Source of the DNA: Kingdonia uniflora
Taxonomy: Eukaryota > Streptophyta > Magnoliopsida > Ranunculales > Circaeasteraceae
Direction: 5' to 3'
DNA: 64,000 bases
Assembly (NCBI GenBank): GCA_014058105.1
Contig: JACGCM010001620.1
Location: 1,755,779 to 1,819,778 of the forward strand
Under the pieces are notes generated by a model. That model had not been told where the DNA came from. It ran no database searches and saw only the letters and a program-made list of their open reading frames with translations. The translations under genes and the position numbers were made by a program. This document shows positions 58,001 through 64,000 of this stretch, in pieces (position 1 is the stretch's first letter; each line of letters begins with the position of its first letter).

Positions 58001-59490
58001 ATGTGGAAAGAATTACATGCATTGGAGATCAATAATACCTGGTCATTGGTTACCCTCCCGCCTAGACTTACATCAGTCGAATGCAAATGGGTATTTACGG
58101 TTAAAGAAAATTCAGATAGAACGGTAAGCAGGTACAAGGCTTGGTCAGTTTCTAAGGGGTATGCACATATACATGGTGTTGATTATTAGGAGACGTTTGC
58201 CCCTGTGGTCAAGATGAATACTATTCGAGTCATCTTTTCTATTGCTGCGTTGAAATCTTGGCCCCTTTTCCAGATGGATGTAATGAATGCCTTTCTGAAT
58301 GGAATATTACAGGAAGAGGTCTATATGTCTCCACCCCTTAGTTTTAGTCCCGTTTCTGCTTTTGGCTTGGTATGTAAGTTAAAAAAGTCAATCTATGGGC
58401 TTAAACAGTCTCCTCGTACTTGGGCTGATACATTTGGTACCGCTATGATTGACTTTGGTTATGTTCTGAGTAGTGTTGACCATACTTTGTTTCTTCGACA
58501 TTCTGGTAGGAAGATTTTTGCATTGCTTGTTTATGTTGACAATATTATTATTACAGGAGATGATATTAAGAGTATTAGTGGCCTGAAGTTTTACCTCTGT
58601 ACCCGCTTTCATGTGAAGGATCTCGGTCCCTTGCGTTATTTCCTTGGGATTGAAGTTGCTCGTTCTGGTTTTGATATTTTCATCTCTCCGAGAAAGTATA
58701 TTCTTGATCTTTTCTCTGCTTCAGGACAACTTGCGTGTCGTCCTGCTGATACACTTTTGTAACTGAATCATTACCTGACAGACTTTGGGGGGGGGTAGTT
58801 ATTGGGGGATATTGGGCAGTACCAACTGCTTCTTGGGAAGCTCCTCTATCTTTCTCTTGCCCATCCTGATATTGCATATGTGGTTAGAGTTCTTAGTCAG
58901 TTTATGCTTAAGCTGCGTCATCCCCATCTCCAAGCAGCTATTCGTGTTCTTCGGTATCTCAAGGGGTGTTCTAGTCGTGGCATTTTATTTTGAGATCATG
59001 GTCATTTTTGAGTCGAGGCTTGGACTGATGCTGACTATGCAGGTTTATTATCCGATCGTCGCTCCACTTTTGGGTATTGTACCACTATTGGTGGTAATTT
59101 GGTTACATGGTAGAGTAAGAAACAAGATGTTATTTCCAGGTCTAGTGCAGAAGCCGAGTACAGGGCCATGGCTCAAGGTGTTTGTGAGTTAATATGGCTT
59201 AAGCATCTTCTACAAGAGCTTCGGATATCAGTCTCTCTTCCTATGACGCTCTATTGTGGCAACAAATCTGTTATTATCATTTTGGCTAATCCGGTGCAAC
59301 ATGATCGTACCAGGGACATTGAGGTTGATCGGTACTTTCTGCATGAGAAGCTTAAATCTAGACAGATTCAGACTCTCTATGTTTCTACTTCGCAGTAGTT
59401 TACAGATTTTCTCACGAAGGCCGTTAGTAGCAGATTATTATTGGATACTTTGTCCAAGCTGGGCATGTGCGATATTCATGCTCCAGCTTG
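55039..59490 (+). pseudogene. copia gag-pol polyprotein with stops and frame shifts
   Basis: Gag starts at 55039 (MSIGDESSLSLTISS; LLDGLNYF). The knuckle YDYCGKWGYLMATC has lost the first Cys and the His. Protease is WIVDSGTTDNM (about 56196). Integrase is LRWHHRLGHISFEHLRYL, VFCSDQGGEF, VFGCVCFVQ. RT from about 57950 shows FQMDVMNAFLNGILQEEVYM, SIYGLKQSPRTW and YVDNIIITGDD, where the catalytic YVDD is YVDN (58532-58543). RNase H is DADYAG, SRSSAEAEYRAMAQGVCELI and a final SKLGMCDIHAPA. At least a dozen stops or frame changes. Complete in domain order but inactive. Confidence 0.9.
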
Positions 59491-59498
59491 AGAGGGAG

Positions 59499-59647
59499 TA
59501 TTAGCAAGGCTATTTTATGTTATTTTAGTCCCACATTGGTTATTCATAAAAGTAGTTTACTATCTCTCTCCTATATATAAAGAGTATGATATAACCTAAA
59601 TATTGAATTCAATAATAATATTTTTTTCTCTATAATCTATTTCTATA
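59499..59647 (+). repeat. 3' LTR (149 bp)
   Basis: Same length as the 5' LTR, with scattered base differences; ends TCTATA. Confidence 0.95.
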
Positions 59648-59652
59648 GGACC

Positions 59653-60352
59653 AACTACTCCGGAAAGGAAGAAAGAGAGATGAAATCCACGATCGGAGGT
59701 ACATTTAGGAAGAGATGAAATCCAAAATCTTTTGGCGGCCTCTTGGGGAAGTCCCTTCTCCTTGGTGGTGATGTCTGGGAAAGAATATGCTGTCATGTAA
59801 GACCTAGGCTAAGGCTCAGACATGCTCCCTTGTTCCTGAGATAGGGACTTTTGTATGTATGGTTTTGATTATGTCTATAGTGTTATATGAGTGGTGATTT
59901 CGACATTCAAATGCTTTTACTATAAACAACAAAAGAAATCAAGAAGGGTTGAGCATGGCCGCTACCACGAGGTGAGACTTCGTTGTCACGAAAGCCAAAT
60001 CATGGATTTTTATTTTGTGGGGTAAAGATTTAGGGGTTCAGTGGCAGCAGCCCCATAATTTTTGTTGGTCTCTCATGAGTAGAAATATTTTTCCTTTTTG
60101 ATTTCATCATGTAAGAATTTGGATAAATTAAAGATAATTTAATTTCCTGTCTATACGGAGAAAAAATTATATGAAAAACAACCACATATACATCAAACAT
60201 TTTCACGTCCATAGTAAAGGCTACATCCGGGAAGGCCACAAGTCTTTCAGTTAAATTAAGTAGAATTTACATAATCAACTAAGAATAAATCAAGCCTAGT
60301 ACGCAGAGACAAAATTTATTAGAAGCCATTTCTAAGTATCTCACCTAGAAAA
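59653..60352. other. Intergenic, no feature recognised
   Basis: Host sequence 3' of the copia insertion. No coding similarity or repeat seen. Confidence 0.5.
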
Positions 60353-60850
60353 CACATCATTGATGGCAAACAAGCTTGAGCCCTTGATTATTAAAAGGGG
60401 ATTTTGGGAGGGCTTCTTAGCTAATTTCGAGAAGCGGATACTATTATTTACTTTATTTTTAGATGTTCTTCAATATAAAGATATTGGTGACAAGACTATA
60501 CCCCCGCATTTGGGTACAATTTTAGGTTACGAAAAGTTTTGAGGCAAAATTCAAGGTTTTAAGACAAGTATGCCACATCATAGAGATCTGAGTTCCGTGG
60601 TGTTTAAAAACCTGCCGATTTTGTGGTCAAAATCTTTTTAATGCGAAGGGATTTAAGTGAATTCATCATCTCATTGTTGTTTCTCACTATCTATGGTTTA
60701 TTTAAGTTATGTTTATTTGATTTAAGCCCATCTGCTAGAGAAGTTTAGTAGGTTTTAGGGAGCTCCTAATTTACCAACAAGGTTAAATGTTTTTTCCTAG
60801 TTTCTAGAATATTCCTACTTAAGGTTTTTCACCCACTTATATTTTTATTA
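60353..60850 (+). repeat. Third copy of the 44-45.8 kb LTR relic
   Basis: Matches the end of the interior and the LTR start of the element at 44085-45780 (GGCTTCTTAGCTAATTT, TTCAATATAAAGATATTGGT, CTATACCCCCGCA, TTTCTCACTATCTATG). It breaks off near 60850. No partner LTR. Confidence 0.85.
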
Positions 60851-60872
60851 AAATCTCAGTTTTGACCTGCAT

Positions 60873-61137
60873 GGCACGATTGTTCTATGTGTTGCTATGA
60901 CACTACCTTACGGACAAACATTATGATTGTAGCTAGTTTAATTACTAGGACTAAATATAAGAAGAATGCACTCATAAGTTAAGTTGGAGTTAACTTGTTA
61001 ATTTTAAACATTCTCTCTCTTGCCACATGTTTAAATTTGTTTGAAAGAGATCAATTTTTTTCCCGCAATTGAACTAGCCTATAATCATAATGTTTGTCCA
61101 TGAGGTAGAGTGTCACAACACACGAAGTATCGTGTCC
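60873..61137. mobile_element. MITE-like inverted repeat element
   Basis: Arms of roughly 75 bp: GGCACGAT ... TGTGTTG.TATGACACTACCTTACGG and CAAACATTATGATTGTAGCTAG on the left pair with ATCGTGTCC and the complement on the right (61066-61137). No target duplication was seen, so the family is open. Confidence 0.7.
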
Positions 61138-61432
61138 CAAAATTTCTTCTAAACTTTTGATGTTTGTGAGCTTAGCTGAACTTTGTGAATTTGTTCGAAA
61201 TCTAGATGAAATTCGTCAAAACTTTGTAGAAGAGTAAAGGGTCATGCAAAAGACAGAGAATGTCTATTCTTATGCTAGATGCGGGGAGTTAATAGATGAG
61301 TGATTTTTTATTATTAAAAATTGGATAAAAAAAGTTAAATAATTTAAACCAAACGGAGTTAAGTTGGAGTTAACTTGTCTATTTTAACATTCTTTCTCCT
61401 ACCTATGTTTAAATTTGATTGGAAGAGATCAA
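60977..61432. repeat. Direct repeat of about 75 bp, copies at 60977 and 61358
   Basis: Both copies read GTTAAGTTGGAGTTAACTTG, then ATTTTAAACATTCT and GTTTAAATTTG.TTG.AAGAGATCAA with small differences. The first copy is inside the inverted repeat element, the second outside. Confidence 0.8.
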
Positions 61433-62411
61433 GAAATGATCTCTTTAGAGAGATCACAAATTTTTCCGCTATTATATACCATGACCAAAGAAGCTTCATT
61501 CTATTATGATACAAAGTAAATAGAAAGGAATTACCAGTATTTCTTAACGTATAGAGATCTCATTTGTTGTAAATTGTACAGTAAGAACATTCACAGCAGT
61601 AAGTCGGTTGCTTATATGGAGGTAACCGACCAATCTTTCTTCACACCGGCCACCCAGAGTTGGGTTGTCTTCCCCAGTTGGCAACCTTTTGAGCAAAAAA
61701 ACCTACCCTGGGGTTGGTTCAGAGACCCACAGGGTGGGTTGTTACAATAATCATACCGCGGCAGAAGCGACCACAAATGAACTAATAAGGGGATGCCACG
61801 TGTCATGTTCTAATTGGTTGAATATGCCATGCAGTTCTGAACTGCGCGGCATACCAACTGCTAGGATAATGCCACATGTATGGTTGATATGTAAGGGTGG
61901 TAACGACTATTACTTGCCGGACAGTTCAGAATCTATTCAAATCCTCTCTTGAATATTGTCTTGATGCTTTCCTTCGATCTATTGTGGCCTTCATCATTAT
62001 GATAAACTCCTCGGCAGCTTATTTCCTACCTGCAGTTTATTAAATGAAAATACTTGTAGAGAGATACAAATTATATTTTAGGGTCAATTTTGTTATGCAT
62101 GTCTTAAGTCACTTCTCAAGATTGAAGTTTGATAGCTTCTTTTTTCCAAAGAAGTTATTGCTTAAGTGTGGAAACCCCCCATTGAAGGTCATTGCTAAAT
62201 TAAAAAAAAGCCACCATTGGATGAAAAAATCACAGCATACTTGTAACTCAGCTATAACATAGTAAATATGCAGCTAACTTTGTTGTTTCAAAGGTTCAAG
62301 CAGGATCTCTCATCTTATATTTCCTTACAGATTTCCTTTTCATCTTAATGTATAGCTCACATACAAAAATGTAATGCCCTAGGCTGTAATATTTTTGATA
62401 CTTGTATATAA
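61433..62411. other. Intergenic with possible transposon debris
   Basis: A short symmetric GTCGGTT...AACCGAC word pair at about 61602-61630 and a GGTTGGTT-rich stretch (61700-61745) hint at small transposon remains. No gene recognised. Confidence 0.4.
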
Positions 62412-62795
62412 GAGCATCTCCAATAGAGTGGTATGCTGTTAAGGTTTTCCCATACTCTTGCAAAAACCCCTTCAACAGGAGTATGGGGTTCAACATACTC
62501 ACCCCCCTACCCCTCCAAGTATGTGAATCCAGAAATTGGAGAGTGGTATGCATACTACTTTTGTGTGTCCCTCACAACTTTTTTTCTCTTCCTTTCTTTT
62601 CTCTCTCTAATAAAAAAATATGTGGGTCCCAATTTTTAATAAAAATTTCCTCTCTCTCATAAAATAACATTGTGGGTCCTAATTTTATATTAAAAAACTG
62701 ATTTTGGAGATAAATCTGTTGGAACAAAGTGGTATGCTATTCCGGATACTAGTATCCGAAACCAGAATAGCATACCATCTCTGTTGGAGATGCTC
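62412..62795. mobile_element. Tourist-like (Harbinger) MITE
   Basis: 384 bp with termini GAGCATCTCCAA and TTGGAGATGCTC, flanked by TAA on both sides (62409-62411 and 62796-62798). Subterminal AGTGGTATGCT repeats and an inner palindrome CGGATACTAGTATCCG. No coding capacity; typical of non-autonomous PIF/Harbinger elements. Confidence 0.9.
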
Positions 62796-62857
62796 TAATA
62801 CTTTCCGGTGGGGATCTGACTTGGCTCAGCTTCCTCCTTAAAAAAAAAATGTATATA

Positions 62858-63093
62858 ATACGTTCTGGTGGGGACTTTTTTTGATTTTCTTTCTTTTCAA
62901 GCATTGTAGTGTAGATACATAATTCTTTTCAATCCCAGTCAAGGATGGCTCTGAAGTATTTAATTCTAATTCTCTAGGAGTATGCCTAAAGCAACACATG
63001 CCTGCTTCATTGAATTGATGAAGTTTCTGCAGATGAGGGGGTGTATTATGAGTCCATACATAACACGTCCTTACCTCTCACAGTTTTAATATA
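62858..63093 (+). repeat. Second copy of the 42513-42772 segment
   Basis: Same orientation as the first copy, about 20.3 kb away, with scattered indels. Begins near ATACGTTCTGGTGGGGAC and ends at TTTTAATATAA. Confidence 0.88.
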
Positions 63094-64000
63094 ACGCAAT
63101 TATCCAACAAAATTCTTTTAATACAATATACCCAAATGGAGTACAACTCAGCATGTTTCCTTATACTTTACACCACCAAATATCCCCATTTACCCCCACC
63201 TCAAAAGTCAAATCAACTTGTCCTCTTTACATAGTGACATCACCAAAAAAAAACTAACTTTCTTTCACTGTTCAATATTTACACATAAAAAAAATACTCT
63301 CTCTTTCTCTTCACACACTTTCTCACTCTACCAATTTTCTCTCTTAAATACCCCCATTTCTCACCACTTGCCGTAATCTCTCAAATCAAAACTTAACACA
63401 GATTAGTTTTTGATATTGCAAGAATTTAAATTTTGGGGGAAACTTCGATTGAAAGAATCACTACGGGCTTGCATTGATGAATTAGTGCAAGTAAAAGGTT
63501 TAATTAAAAGTCGATGCAAATAACATACAGATTCATTCAATTTCCGACTTCGATGCATTAAGTGAATCATCCGATTATGTCAAACCGACGTGAATCGTGG
63601 TTTAGAGGTTACTTGACCTACCAATAGGTGTGATTTTGGCGAAGTTGTTAGAGAAATTGTGAAGAGATTTTTTGAAGTTGGGTGAATACGAAGTTCCTTT
63701 AAAATTAATGCCAATGTGTTTTGTCTTCTTAGAAAAAGTGTAATAAATGACTTAAGTTTAGCAATAATAATACAAAATATAATAAATAGCATAAAGTTCA
63801 ATAATACATGATAATTCGGTATTTTAAGGTGATTTTTTTTTGTGTAATATCTTCTATCATGGCGAGCCACGACACACCACAAAGTAACTTTACATTATAG
63901 GCGTATGACTATATAATTAAAAACATACATGTAACAAATGACATAACGTTCTAACGTTTCATAATAAATGGCAAATTGAGTTTGAGGTAACAAATTTGCA
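63094..64000. other. Window end; possible promoter/leader, no gene called
   Basis: 63280-63370 is a pyrimidine-rich CTCTCTCTTTCTCTTCAC stretch of the kind seen in plant 5' leaders. No convincing coding sequence follows before the edge. A 100-codon minus frame (63882-63580) has no recognisable similarity. Confidence 0.35.

Larger units (their letters stand above)
54575..59647 (+). mobile_element. Complete short-LTR Ty1-copia element
   Basis: 149-bp LTRs at both ends (54575-54723 and 59499-59647) and perfect 5-bp target duplications GGACC (54570-54574 and 59648-59652). Primer site TGGTGTCAGAGCGAG follows the 5' LTR; the tract GAGAGGGAG precedes the 3' LTR. Both LTRs start TATTAG instead of the usual TG. 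Short LTRs and domain style fit the Ale/Retrofit group (inference). Confidence 0.95.

Noticed and set aside
54575..59647. Endogenous pararetrovirus or other viral copy
   Set aside because: Domain order protease-integrase-RT-RNase H with LTRs and target duplication is that of a copia retrotransposon; no movement or coat protein region.
63580..63882. 100-codon minus-strand frame near the window end
   Set aside because: AT-rich, no motif, no splice or promoter support.

Overview
The window is nuclear DNA of a flowering plant, most likely a eudicot. It carries spliced genes with GT/AG introns, nuclear genes for chloroplast proteins (a PPR protein and a Ycf20-like protein), F-box/FBD genes, and dense plant-type transposable elements (Ty1-copia, chromodomain Ty3-gypsy, LINE, PIF/Harbinger and MITEs). 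The species cannot be told from the sequence. No rRNA, tRNA, CRISPR array or bacterial-type feature was seen.

Positions 1-12.8 kb are the gene-bearing part. First come the last three exons of a nitroreductase-family gene (+), whose 3.2 kb intron holds an antisense LTR fragment and a tandemly duplicated gene fragment. Then, 183 bp after its stop, lies an intronless PPR gene that matches OTP70 (At4g25270 in Arabidopsis) from memory. A Ycf20-like gene (-) follows, with a LINE relic in its large intron. A broken F-box/LRR gene (+) is divergent from it.

Positions 13-16.8 kb hold a LINE endonuclease fragment, a GC-richer island that looks organelle-derived, and an LTR relic. Positions 16.78-23.67 kb look like one PIF/Harbinger-type unit with similar ends flanked by TAA. 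It encloses a plant-mobile-domain (PMD) gene, a DDE transposase and two Myb/SANT-like ORF1 genes, all mutated. Three copies of a GGTGTTCTTTTTACCGCC-type palindromic motif lie inside it. This is the most unusual structure in the window.

From 23.9 kb on, retroelements dominate: a copia with AAACA target duplications (23.87-28.52 kb); a possible solo LTR (30.1-30.9 kb); a LINE whose 5' and 3' parts lie in opposite orientation (30.97-38.0 kb), fused to a chromovirus gypsy lacking its 5' half (38.0-42.49 kb); an LTR-element relic (44.1-45.8 kb); an FBD-type F-box gene (-) cut in an exon by a copia (47.68-53.72 kb) that itself carries a nested LTR; a short-LTR copia with GGACC duplications (54.58-59.65 kb); and, at the end, LTR and MITE debris with a copy of a segment also found at 42.5 kb.

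The only genes that look intact are the nitroreductase (partial in the window), the OTP70-like PPR gene and the Ycf20-like gene. Each is connected with redox or plastid function, but nothing in the sequence shows that they act together.
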